Source: Clavaria fumosa
Taxonomy: Eukaryota; Basidiomycota; Agaricomycetes; Agaricales; Clavariaceae
DNA length: 64,000 bases
Direction of reading: 5' to 3'
Assembly: GCA_951802425.1 (NCBI GenBank)
Contig: OX637794.1
Span: forward strand, 3,472,001 to 3,536,000
Shown here: piece after piece, positions 21,023 through 28,859 of the stretch
Numbering within the stretch: the first letter of the stretch is position 1
How the letters are laid out: each line of letters opens with the position of its first letter
Program-made: the position numbers and the translations under genes
Notes under the pieces: model-generated
Told to the model about the DNA's origin: nothing
The model's input: only the letters and a program-made list of their open reading frames with translations
The model's database searches: none

Positions 21023-21973
21023 TTAGGCAGAGGGGGGCGAGCCGGGCAATGCTTGTAAAACCCCTTCGGGCTCCTTAAGCCCAGACTCCACTCCAACTTC
21101 TCCCTCCTCCGCCTCCGCCTCTTTCTCTGCCTCTGCACCCTCCTCCGCCTCTTTCTCCGCCTCCACACCCTTCTCTGCCACTTTCTCCGCTCCCGCCACC
21201 TCCACCACCATCTTCTCCGCCTCCTCCTTCTCCTCCCCCACTCCCCGCTTCCCCATCAGAAATTCCCGGAGGATCTTCCGATCCTCTGCCACCACCTTCT
21301 GCTCCGCCCTCATCTCCTTCCGCTCCACCCTCACCTCCTTCCGCCACTCCTCCAACTCGAACACCCTGCGGACCACCAACTCGTAGATGGTTTTCACCAC
21401 CCCGGTCCGCTCCGCCTCTGCCCTGTCCACGTCTGCCCGCAGCGCCCGCACCTCCTTCACCTCCTCCTCCGACTCCACCCCGGTCTTCTTTGACCATGCA
21501 GAGCGGAATTTCTTCCGCTCTGGCCCCTCCGCCTCTCTGCCCCCGCACTGCTGCTTCGCCACCGCACATGTGACACACACGGTGCCCCGCCCTCCGCTCA
21601 GCCACACACACCCCATCCCGAGCCGGACACATCGCGTGCAGTCCGCAGGCTCTGTGTCCGACTCCGTAGCCGGCGTCCGCTTCTTCTCTGTCCCCTGCGC
21701 CTTTGCAATTTCCTCCGCCCTCCACTTCACCTCCACCGCCCTCGCCCTCTCCATCTCCTCCTGCCACATCTTGTCTGCAGCCTCCCTCTTCTTCCGCTCC
21801 TCCTCCTCCCATGCCTTCTTGTCCTTCAGCGCCTTGATCTGGCACATGAGGACTGTGATCTCGAGGTCCTCGTCCTCCACATGCAACTGTGCAGGGACGA
21901 TGACCACGGGGCGTGGTTGAGGGCAGGGAGGCCAACTGGGCCCCACTCTGGGTGTGCTCGGGTTGTGAGACAT
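21023..21973 (-). CDS. Antisense accessory ORF of family D: coiled coil with six-cysteine cluster (D2)
   Basis: A 316-residue frame on the strand opposite to gag-pol, starting 238 bp inside the 3' LTR. Residues 1-30 are Pro-rich. Residues 42-93 are a charged helix (CQIKALKDKKAWEEEERKK...). Cysteines 112, 115, 122, 133, 136 and 143 give C-x2-C-x6-C-x10-C-x2-C-x6-C, the spacing of fungal Zn(II)2Cys6 clusters, though the basic residues usual between C2 and C3 are few. Residues 165-245 form a second heptad-like helix and 248-292 an EAEK-rich tail. The truncated copy at 7301-7651 keeps the frame despite many substitutions, which argues for coding. Function unknown; a DNA- or nucleoprotein-binding regulator is an inference. 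Confidence 0.65.
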   Translation of the reverse strand: MSHNPSTPRVGPSWPPCPQPRPVVIVPAQLHVEDEDLEITVLMCQIKALKDKKAWEEEERKKREAADKMWQEEMERARAVEVKWRAEEIAKAQGTEKKRTPATESDTEPADCTRCVRLGMGCVWLSGGRGTVCVTCAVAKQQCGGREAEGPERKKFRSAWSKKTGVESEEEVKEVRALRADVDRAEAERTGVVKTIYELVVRRVFELEEWRKEVRVERKEMRAEQKVVAEDRKILREFLMGKRGVGEEKEEAEKMVVEVAGAEKVAEKGVEAEKEAEEGAEAEKEAEAEEGEVGVESGLKEPEGVLQALPGSPPSA

Positions 21974-22210
21974 TGAGGTTTTTAAAGAAAATAGTAGGGA
22001 TTGCCTGTGCTAGGGGCTAGTGATGATGGTAGCAGGTTAAAGAAGAGAAAAAGTGGTGTACGATGCGCGCAGCCTTTTGACCCCCCAAAAAAAAAATCGG
22101 ACTCCGCTCAACACGTTGTGAAACTCCGACGCTAACTTGTTATGGGAGCCACGTGTTCACGCGGACTTTGGCCACAGGGTCTCAGGGGTTCAACCCTAAG
22201 AGGGGGATAC
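21974..22210 (-). promoter_or_regulatory. Leader of the antisense ORF and family D polypurine tract
   Basis: The 237 bp between the 3' LTR and the antisense ATG also exist in D1 (7066-7300). The polypurine tract AAGAGGGGGATAC (22198-22210) primes plus-strand DNA and marks the 3' LTR start at 22211. A promoter for the antisense gene must lie here or in the LTR. I see no clear TATA box, so the promoter is inferred from position. Confidence 0.4.
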
Positions 22211-22935
22211 TGTTACGACCCCATCCGCTTGCATAAGCATGATCCCCGCTCTGGACTCCAGGCTCTGTACCAACTCTGATCTGCTCCACTGTAACTCTGT
22301 GTGCTCCGCTCTGCACCTTCATCGGACTTTACTCCACCGGCCTTCAGACTGTTCGGACTTCATTCTAGAACCTTCTCCCTCCATCCCTTCGTTCTGTTTA
22401 CCATTGAGAGGATACCCTTGACCCATGGGAGTTGCTTTTTGTTGTTGCTTCTTTGTTCCATGAAAATTGCACAGGCACATGTGGTGAAACTCTCCTAGTA
22501 ATTTGATATGTACATTGTTTCACATTACTCCTATACTCTGTCCTTGCAGTATAAGTTTCCACCTGTATCTCCCTGCTCCTCAGTTCGAATATTAGCGTCT
22601 CTTGATCCTAAAAACATCTCTGAGCTTTCGTCCTCATTGTCCTTGACATTCTCCATGTCATCCGACCAACTCCGACCAACTCCAATGGACTCTGATCAAC
22701 TTCGGAGTTTTGACTTATGTTCTGATCCTCTCTTAGGTATTGTTCTTGGTTGATAAATAAGGACAAGTATATATGTGGTGGCACAACACATACATTGAGG
22801 CCGCAGTCCCATAAGTCTCCTTCCTTTTGTTTACTTCTCCGTTTCTCCAATATCAGACTCCGACCAGACTCTGATAGAACATCTCCGCTCCGCTCCGCTA
22901 ACCCCTATGCCACTAACCTTGTTAGGACCATGACA
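22211..22935 (+). mobile_element. Family D 3' LTR (copy D2)
   Basis: A 725-bp partner of the LTR at 14896-15615. Over the first 170 bp nearly all differences between the two are at ancestral CpG. Several sites show CpA in one copy and TpG in the other (for example CACCATAAC against CACTGTAAC). So both copies have decayed independently since insertion. Confidence 0.9.
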
Positions 22936-22960
22936 GTGCGGCTGTATGGGCATTGCCCAT
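22936..22960 (-). pseudogene. First codons of family B gag (B2), split off by element D2
   Basis: ATG at 22960 directly follows the B LTR, as in B1. Eight codons (MGNAHTAA) are present before the D2 target-site duplication GTGCG. The reading continues at 14895 on the other side of D2. Confidence 0.7.
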
Positions 22961-23224
22961 TGTTCACCACACTCATAGTGTTAAAGGTTCAAAAAAGTTG
23001 TAAGACTTACTATCCCTCAAAAGAACCAGACTCAACAATATATTGAGTATGGTAGTTCTATGTAGAGGGATCTACCCTCTGTGTACAGTCATGACACGGT
23101 ATATATAGGCAAGCGGCCCTCCAGAGGGCCGCTGATGTAAGCTTAGCCTACGCGGCTATGCTAGTAGACTAATATGGTATGTAGATTATGTAATACAAGA
23201 ACAGAAAAGGCCTATAGCCTTACA
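22961..23224 (-). mobile_element. Family B 5' LTR (copy B2)
   Basis: 264 bp, the same length as the B1 LTR and clearly homologous. Its outer end (23224/23225) lies inside element C integrase, so B2 inserted into C. The matching 3' LTR was lost with the truncation at 9474. Confidence 0.85.
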
Positions 23225-23631
23225 GACCCTCGGACAAACTCGTGGATAAGAGGGTCGGGCCTTTTGCCATCATAGAAAAAGTGGGAACTTCCACATACCG
23301 ACTGGACTTGCCTACAACATGGAAGATCCACCCGGTGTTCAATGAGGTATTACTCATGCCATATATAGAAGGAAGGTTCCCAAATCAGGAACTGGACAAG
23401 CGCCCACTGCCCAAACTCATCGATGACCACCTACAGTATGACGTAGAAGAAGTCTTAAAGAGCTGAAAGCGCAGACACAAAATACAGTACCTAGTGAAGT
23501 GGGCTGGCTATCCCCATGAGGACAACACCTGGGAACCAAAGGTGAACCTGAAAGATGCAGTGGACGTGATCGCCAATTTCCACTGGAAATACCCGCAAGC
23601 CGCACAAGCCCTTTCTGTCTCCTTCACGTAA
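23225..23631 (+). pseudogene. Family C integrase C-terminus and chromodomain
   Basis: The frame PSDKLVDKRVGPFAIIEKVG is the integrase C-terminal (GPY/F-type) domain. A chromodomain follows, with IQYLVKWAGYPHEDNTWEP and a C-terminal helix (DAVDVIANFHWKYPQ). One TGA at 23464, just before KRRHKIQY, interrupts it and is most simply a CGA-to-TGA change. The natural stop is TAA at 23629. All upstream parts were lost when B2 inserted at 23224/23225. Confidence 0.8.
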
Positions 23632-23731
23632 CAGCTCTCACACTCCTTTGACCCTGCAAATGGAAAAGTACATAAAAAGACCCCAAATCACACCACATAA
23701 ATGACCATCACCCCACTCTAATCACCCTGCC

Positions 23732-24511
23732 ATGCCACCTGACTGCACACCCCAAAGCCCATGTTGCAGAACACCCGGGCCACCATACTACACGCACCGC
23801 TCTGGCAGATGGCCATGGAACCTACCACGCCCACCTCCTCCCAAGACCACACGTCTGCGACCCATGCCCCCCACACTCGAGGGCCCACCGTCATCACCTG
23901 GTACCACCACCCGCATGCGTCACATCTTGGACACGGTCCGCATCCCCCAAGCATGCCGGAAACTAGGACTGGACCTGCCCCCGCTTATGTCAGACAACCC
24001 CCTGGCACGCATGCCACAATTCTGATGAAATCGGGAACTACTTGAGCCAGAAGATGATGTGTGGCTACAAAGAATGGCCGAACAACTCAGCACGAGCTTT
24101 AGCTGTGCGATGTGGTGCGAGTTACGAGGACTAGAGTACGAGCAGCAACGACAAATCCTACGTGCCTCCCCCACCCTCATCGAGCTCTGGTTGAACTGCC
24201 AGAACTCGCAACTATGATTCAAAATTCCCCTGCCACCCGAACCAGTCTTACAGGAGGAATGGGCCATACACCACCGATGCGGAGGCCCCCCCTTCGTCAT
24301 ACCCATCACCACAGACATCATCTCCCCATGGATTGTACCCACAGACCACTATGAACACCCCCTCATCCCAAACACCCACAACACAAGCATCGACCCCCCC
24401 ACCGAAATCGAGCTGCCACCAGCCAAACCACGAGCCCGGGATGAGCACGAGGAAAGCCTGGAGGCTTGAATGGTCCGCTGGGATGTCAGACTACTGGAGG
24501 GGGACATGTAA
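23732..24511 (+). pseudogene. Sense ORF downstream of pol in element C (ORF3-like)
   Basis: A second frame starts 100 bp after the pol stop and runs 260 codons to TAA at 24509, five bases into the 3' LTR. It begins MPPDCTPQSPCC, contains a Pro-rich segment (HRSGRWPWNLPRPPPP), an Arg-rich part (ILDTVRIPQACRKLGLD), a helical stretch (WLQRMAEQLSTSFSCAMWCE) and an acidic end. Four in-frame TGA codons (24023, 24026, 24215, 24467) are its only breaks; all are explained by CGA-to-TGA. There is no signal peptide or clear membrane segment, so it is not a typical env. Function unknown; a separate translation unit in an env-like position is an inference. Confidence 0.55.
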
Positions 24512-24896
24512 GAATTCGCACATGTGACCCACACCTACACACTACTCCCATGCCGTCACCACCACCCCCATACCTTACCACATGCTTCCCCCTTTCCCCC
24601 TTTCACATCCCATGCAGCTGCCTCACCCATCCCTCATGTACGACTCATGCCCATGCACAGCCCTCCTTCTGTTATGACTCACACCCTACACCCTTGTGCT
24701 ATATAAATGCAGACTCTTGTAATATGTCCTCTCTAGGTTGTTACCTTTCTTCCAATACCATTCTACTGCTCTCATTTGGCTGAGCTCTTGCTCCCTCAAA
24801 CCTCTTGAGAGTCAGAGACCTTTTTGTGACACTTTGCCCTTTTTGGTCTCCTCTACACTACCCCTCCCTCTTGGAGCAAAGAATCAGATCTTAACA
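24507..24896 (+). mobile_element. Family C 3' LTR
   Basis: A 390-bp LTR from TGTAAGAATTCGCAC to GATCTTAACA, preceded by the polypurine tract GGAGGGGGACA. It has a TATATAAA box near 24701. The last 60 bp (GGTCTCCTCTACACTACC...GCAAAGAATCAGATC) are shared with the E LTRs at 46126-46955 and 57222-57319. Confidence 0.8.
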
Positions 24897-25182
24897 ACAG
24901 CAGCAATCGAGATCCCAGTGTATGTTGAGATCTGTTCCTGGGTAAGGATTGCTGACAGTTGAACTACTATCCTGTGGATCTCTGGGGATAATGAGCTACC
25001 TGTGACCATCTGTGGGATGTTGTGGTTGATGAACAAGAGCTAAACATGTGATAGACATCATGGTTCAAGTTGATGCTGTGACATGCAGGTTCAAATTGCC
25101 AAAACAAAACAAAAAACATTCAAATTTCCATGTCACTCTAATTTTACAGGATAGCGCTGATTTGTGCGATCATTTTCCACTA
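24897..25182. other. Intergenic DNA between element C and the TIR element
   Basis: AT-rich sequence with no frame of note. It is the transition from transposon DNA to the gene island. Confidence 0.5.
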
Positions 25183-25446
25183 AGATAGACTGCATGCATA
25201 ACCGACTAATGTCATGTGTCGTGACAAGCATGTGACAGAGGACAGACTTTTTTACATAACAATTTGATCACACATTTGCACAAAAATTGGAAATGATGGT
25301 TAAATTTTAGATACAAATCCAGGAATTTTCATCGTTTTGGATTTCTTATATGGTGCAATCACAGTTTTTTATTGAATTTTTATTCCTTTGTCACACTTTG
25401 TACAATAAACCACGTGACATTAGTCGGTTATGCATGCGGTCTATCT
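25183..25446. mobile_element. Short TIR element (MITE-like) with TA flanks
   Basis: 264 bp. The left end AGATAGACTGCATGCATAAC and the right end, read inverted (AGATAGACCGCATGCATAAC), extend to TIRs of about 34 bp. A TA dinucleotide flanks each side (25181-25182 and 25447-25448), as in Tc1/mariner-type insertions. The interior is AT-rich and non-coding. Confidence 0.7.
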
Positions 25447-25572
25447 TAATTTGTATGTGATTAGCTTTGGTCGTTCCTGAAAAATACACTAAACACGAGA
25501 TAAATTGACATGACAGGTGGCGCAACGACTGGACAGCTCTATTTGTCCATCGTGTCATTTTGACGGGTCACG

Positions 25573-26736
25573 ATGTCCATTGACCTCGATTGGCAGACGC
25601 TCGACCTCACACTCTCCTCCGCTCTCGTCGACCTACTCAACGCCCAGCTTGCTATTACGCCAAGACCCACGTTCATAGGGCCGGTTGAAGTTAAATCGCT
25701 GGATCTTGGCTCTGCCCCGCCTGACGTAGAACTCGTAGACCTGCGCGATATCTACCGTGACTTTCTGGAGGCAGATGATGATGATGACAACGAGCGCAGT
25801 TTTGCGAGGGAGTCAGTGAAGGTCTCGGAGGGTGCCCCAGATGACGACGCCTTTGAGTGGGTCTGGCGCAAAGCCGCGCGGCGAGGGCGCACACAGGACT
25901 CGCCTGTATACCACCCACTCCCACCACATGTTCGATATGGGTACAGCTCGGCGGCCGATATGTTCGCATCGACACCCGCGCTGCACTCGCCTCGGGATAT
26001 CTGGAATGGCTCAATGAGCAGCAGCGTGCCAAATGTCGCCCATTTTGGCGCGCAGGCGCTGGGCGTCTTACCGCCATATCCCCCTACATCGCCTGCTATA
26101 CCACAAAACCCGCATCCCCACCCTCCATTTGAGGTGCCAGAGGCCATCGCGCCAATGAAGAAGCCCTCGGCGCTGGTACTGGAGACACAGGCTCAGAGTC
26201 AGGGATCTTCCCCAGATATGCCAAACGATGACCAGCCGAACCTTCAAGTACACCTTCACATAACCTGGCATTCGGACCTGCGCGTGACGCTAACCACGTC
26301 GCTGCTCATCAATTATCCTTCCCCTATGTTTATGTCGTTGCCCATCAAGCTCTCGGTTACAGGTGTGCTGTTCACGGGGGAGGTCGTGGTCGCGTACGAG
26401 GGCCAGCGACGCCGTGTGCACCTCTGCATCCTCGATGACTTGGACCCCTATGGGCCTGCCGGAGAGCGCCCGAAGCGCGACTCCCCCGAAACACCCCCTG
26501 ATTTAGAGGATACGTCCCCAAGCTCGACCGCCCCTCCCCGCGGAAGCAAGCGCCTCCCCGTCGGCCAGCGCCTACTCCCAAATATTTATATTGAAAGCGA
26601 AATCGGGCAGGCGGACAAGCATGTATTGAAGAATGTCACAAGGGTGGAGAAATTTATTCAAGACGTCATCCGTAAAACAGTGGAGGAAGAACTGGTTTTC
26701 CCGAATTTTCACACTCTAGTGATGGGCGACTCGTAA
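25573..26736 (+). CDS. MDM12: Mdm12, ERMES complex subunit
   Basis: A single-exon frame of 387 residues. Mdm12 is the soluble lipid-transfer subunit of the ER-mitochondria encounter structure (with Mmm1, Mdm34 and Mdm10) and carries phospholipids through its SMP domain. The N-terminus MSIDLDW and FIGPVEVKSLDLGSAPPDVE are characteristic. The middle (about residues 60-220) is a low-complexity acidic and Pro-rich insertion. The SMP core resumes at LQVHLHITWHSDLRVTLTT and LPIKLSVTGVLFTGEVVVAY. The C-terminus NVTRVEKFIQDVIRKTVEEE is the conserved terminal helix. The start is chosen at MSID, the family's usual N-terminus. The length is within the family range. No membrane segment, as expected. Confidence 0.93.
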   Translation: MSIDLDWQTLDLTLSSALVDLLNAQLAITPRPTFIGPVEVKSLDLGSAPPDVELVDLRDIYRDFLEADDDDDNERSFARESVKVSEGAPDDDAFEWVWRKAARRGRTQDSPVYHPLPPHVRYGYSSAADMFASTPALHSPRDIWNGSMSSSVPNVAHFGAQALGVLPPYPPTSPAIPQNPHPHPPFEVPEAIAPMKKPSALVLETQAQSQGSSPDMPNDDQPNLQVHLHITWHSDLRVTLTTSLLINYPSPMFMSLPIKLSVTGVLFTGEVVVAYEGQRRRVHLCILDDLDPYGPAGERPKRDSPETPPDLEDTSPSSTAPPRGSKRLPVGQRLLPNIYIESEIGQADKHVLKNVTRVEKFIQDVIRKTVEEELVFPNFHTLVMGDS

Positions 26737-26940
26737 TAATCTTGGCGAGGTCTCTGTTTACTATTAACAGTTGTGCCCCTCGACAGTATACTGAGTCAGA
26801 CTGACGCTACTTGGCGCTTGCAGAAAAATGTCTTCACCGCATTCTGTGGGTTACCTTGCTCCTGCTACGTCTCTAAAGCTTATACATTATGTAAGTCGTA
26901 CGCTGTGTTGTATGAGCACTTCCCTCTCCTCCAGAAGGTT

Positions 26941-27635
26941 TTATGTATGCTCGCGCCCTCTGCCACGAATGAGGTCATATTGAGAGATGTACGGATGCTC
27001 CAGCTGCACGACCCAAGCAGCTCGCATCTGCTTAGCAAGCCGCTCTTGGGCCTTTGCGTCAACGATGCTCTTGCTTTCGACGAAAGACCCGTCAGAGAAG
27101 GATCTGGAGAGTTCTCCAGTGGCATTTGGATGGATTGTCTGAACTGCTGGTTTACGACGCTGTTCCGGCGCTGGAGAAGGTTTTGACGGGGATGATGATG
27201 CTTCATCTTCAAGCTCGAGAAGATGTGCCTTGAGGTCCGGCGTTTGAAGTGGACCAGGGGCAGCAGAAAGTTTGAGAGGTTTGAGGTATGGGCGCACAGA
27301 GGGTGTTATTCCGTGACCGCCACCAATCTAAGCCAGGCAATACTTTATTCTCGATGTGCCATGGTTTAAGAGGGCATACAAAGCACCTCGGGGTCCGCAA
27401 AAGAGCGTTGAGGAGGCTGTCGAGCCGACCGTGAGCTAATATATTGAATGCCTAGTGTCACAGCTGACACAATAACAACGCAGCCAATAATCGATGCAGC
27501 AACGATGGTGGCGAGTGTCGAGGTAGACAAGCCGTAAATACGTGGAGTAGAGGACACAGACGCCTCTTGGCAGACTTGCACTCCGGGAAGGGCGGTCATG
27601 GGGAATGGTGAAGGGTACAACAGTACTGAAGCCAT
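26941..27635 (-). CDS. Hypothetical single-pass membrane protein
   Basis: Two exons are proposed, 27635-27387 and 27327-26941, with a 59-bp intron (GTGCTT...CTTAG). Joining them in frame gives 211 residues ending at the stop at 26941. Residues 39-64 (STLATIVAASIIGCVVIVSA and on) form one hydrophobic membrane segment. The N-terminal side is short, and the C-terminal side is Pro/Ser-rich and polar (KAHLLELEDEASSSPSKPSP). The ATG at 27635 is the first in frame; an upstream exon with a signal peptide cannot be excluded. It is convergent with MDM12, whose stop is about 200 bp away. I do not recognise the family. The splice model is inferred from frame and signals only. Confidence 0.5.
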
Positions 27636-28420
27636 ACAAATGTGGGCTGTTTTGAATGTGATCTGCAACTAAAGGTGCGGCTTCCACGAGCAGGCTGAGG
27701 AAGACACACCATGGAAGCGTTTTCCGCGACAACAGCTGTCAGCGCAGTTGAATGGTCGCATGGCGAGCATCGTCCTGATGAAGGAATGCAAAAGTGAAGT
27801 GATCGGCCACGTGACTTGAAAGTATGGGACCCGGCAATTCCCACCCAAAAGCTGTGCCACAAGTACAGCCACAAACTTGCCAAATCAGTGACCCACAAAT
27901 GTTCTTGCCCATTTCTCAGTCAATTCTCAAGCAATTCTCAAGATTTTTTTTGTTGATAAGACACTATTTGATCTGTAGATTAATGTGGAAATGTCAAAAG
28001 AAAATATTTTCTGTACTAATCCACCAAAATAAAATGGGTCTCAATTTAAATAGTGACATTTCATGTATCCAAATGATGGCTTGTGCAATCTTGATTTCCA
28101 AGGCTCTGGAAATAATACTGGAGTGCTTATGGGTTTATGTGACTCACATTTCATGCAAAATTTTAAATTCTGTGCTGTTCTGAATATGCTGAGTACTCTG
28201 TTCCTTCAGAACATTGCTAATGCAGTAGCATAGTTGGAACCATTATTAAAATAGTTCAGAAATGATGCAGTTGAGCTAGTACAAGTATTATACACATCAG
28301 GATTCAGGACAGGCAATGGAAAAGCTGGCATAGTCATCAATTCTCCAAATCTATCTGTGCTGGAGTGGTTGCACAGCCACAATTACCTAATTAGTCCACT
28401 CACATCCCATACTCCCCATA
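27636..28420. other. Intergenic, AT-rich, between the membrane gene and a TIR element
   Basis: It contains a CACGTG box at 27808, possibly in the promoter of the membrane gene, and repeated CAATTCTCAAG words near 27920. There is no frame with a recognisable motif. Confidence 0.5.
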
Positions 28421-28684
28421 CCCGGTGTTTTGGCTTCCACAGCATGATTCAAGCTTCGTTTTGGTGAGACAAAATGTTCCTAGAATATATTTGAGACAAT
28501 CCTTCAAGACAGATTTTTTGTATTTGGCCTCATTGTTGAGATATGGCATGTACATAGGCTATATCTCAAGAATAAAGCAAAATGTAAAACATCGAGCTTG
28601 AACGATTTACTTAAATAATTATTTGGAACACTTTTCATACTCAAAGTTTCTTCGTATCTGGTCTGTGGAAGGCAGAACACCGGG
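28421..28684. mobile_element. Second short TIR element with TA flanks, upstream of UTP10
   Basis: 264 bp. The left end CCCGGTGTTTTGGCTTCCAC and the right end, read inverted, CCCGGTGTTCTGCCTTCCAC form TIRs of 22 bp with two mismatches. TA flanks both sides (28419-28420 and 28685-28686). The TIR sequence differs from the element at 25183, so it is another family. It is non-coding and ends about 20 bp from the first CACGTG box of the UTP10 promoter. Confidence 0.65.
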
Positions 28685-28705
28685 TAGTGGAAGTTGGGTG
28701 CGTGT

Positions 28706-28789
28706 CACGTGACTTTGGCCGAAGCTGCCGGGTCCCATTGATAGCGGAGTGATTGGCGGTGGCACGTGACGTACGGATCCAGTCACGTG
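28706..28789 (+). promoter_or_regulatory. Three CACGTG boxes upstream of UTP10
   Basis: CACGTG occurs at 28706, 28763 and 28784, within 155 bp of the UTP10 start. Two lie in a repeated context, GTCACGTG followed by a TTTGGCC-type word. CACGTG is the classical E-box bound by fungal bHLH factors (Cbf1/Pho4 class). Use in UTP10 regulation is inferred from position. Confidence 0.5.
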
Positions 28790-28859
28790 GTTTTGGCCAA
28801 ATTTTCTACGTTACGCGAGCCTTTGGTTGTCGACCTCCCGCGCGTCGGACAATCTTGCG

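Noticed and set aside
23732..24511. An envelope gene in element C
   Set aside because: The position fits, but no signal peptide, membrane anchor or cleavage site is visible, so only an unknown ORF is claimed.
25691..26147. Minus-strand frames of about 130 codons in MDM12
   Set aside because: They overlap the MDM12 coding sequence in the low-complexity part; no independent evidence.
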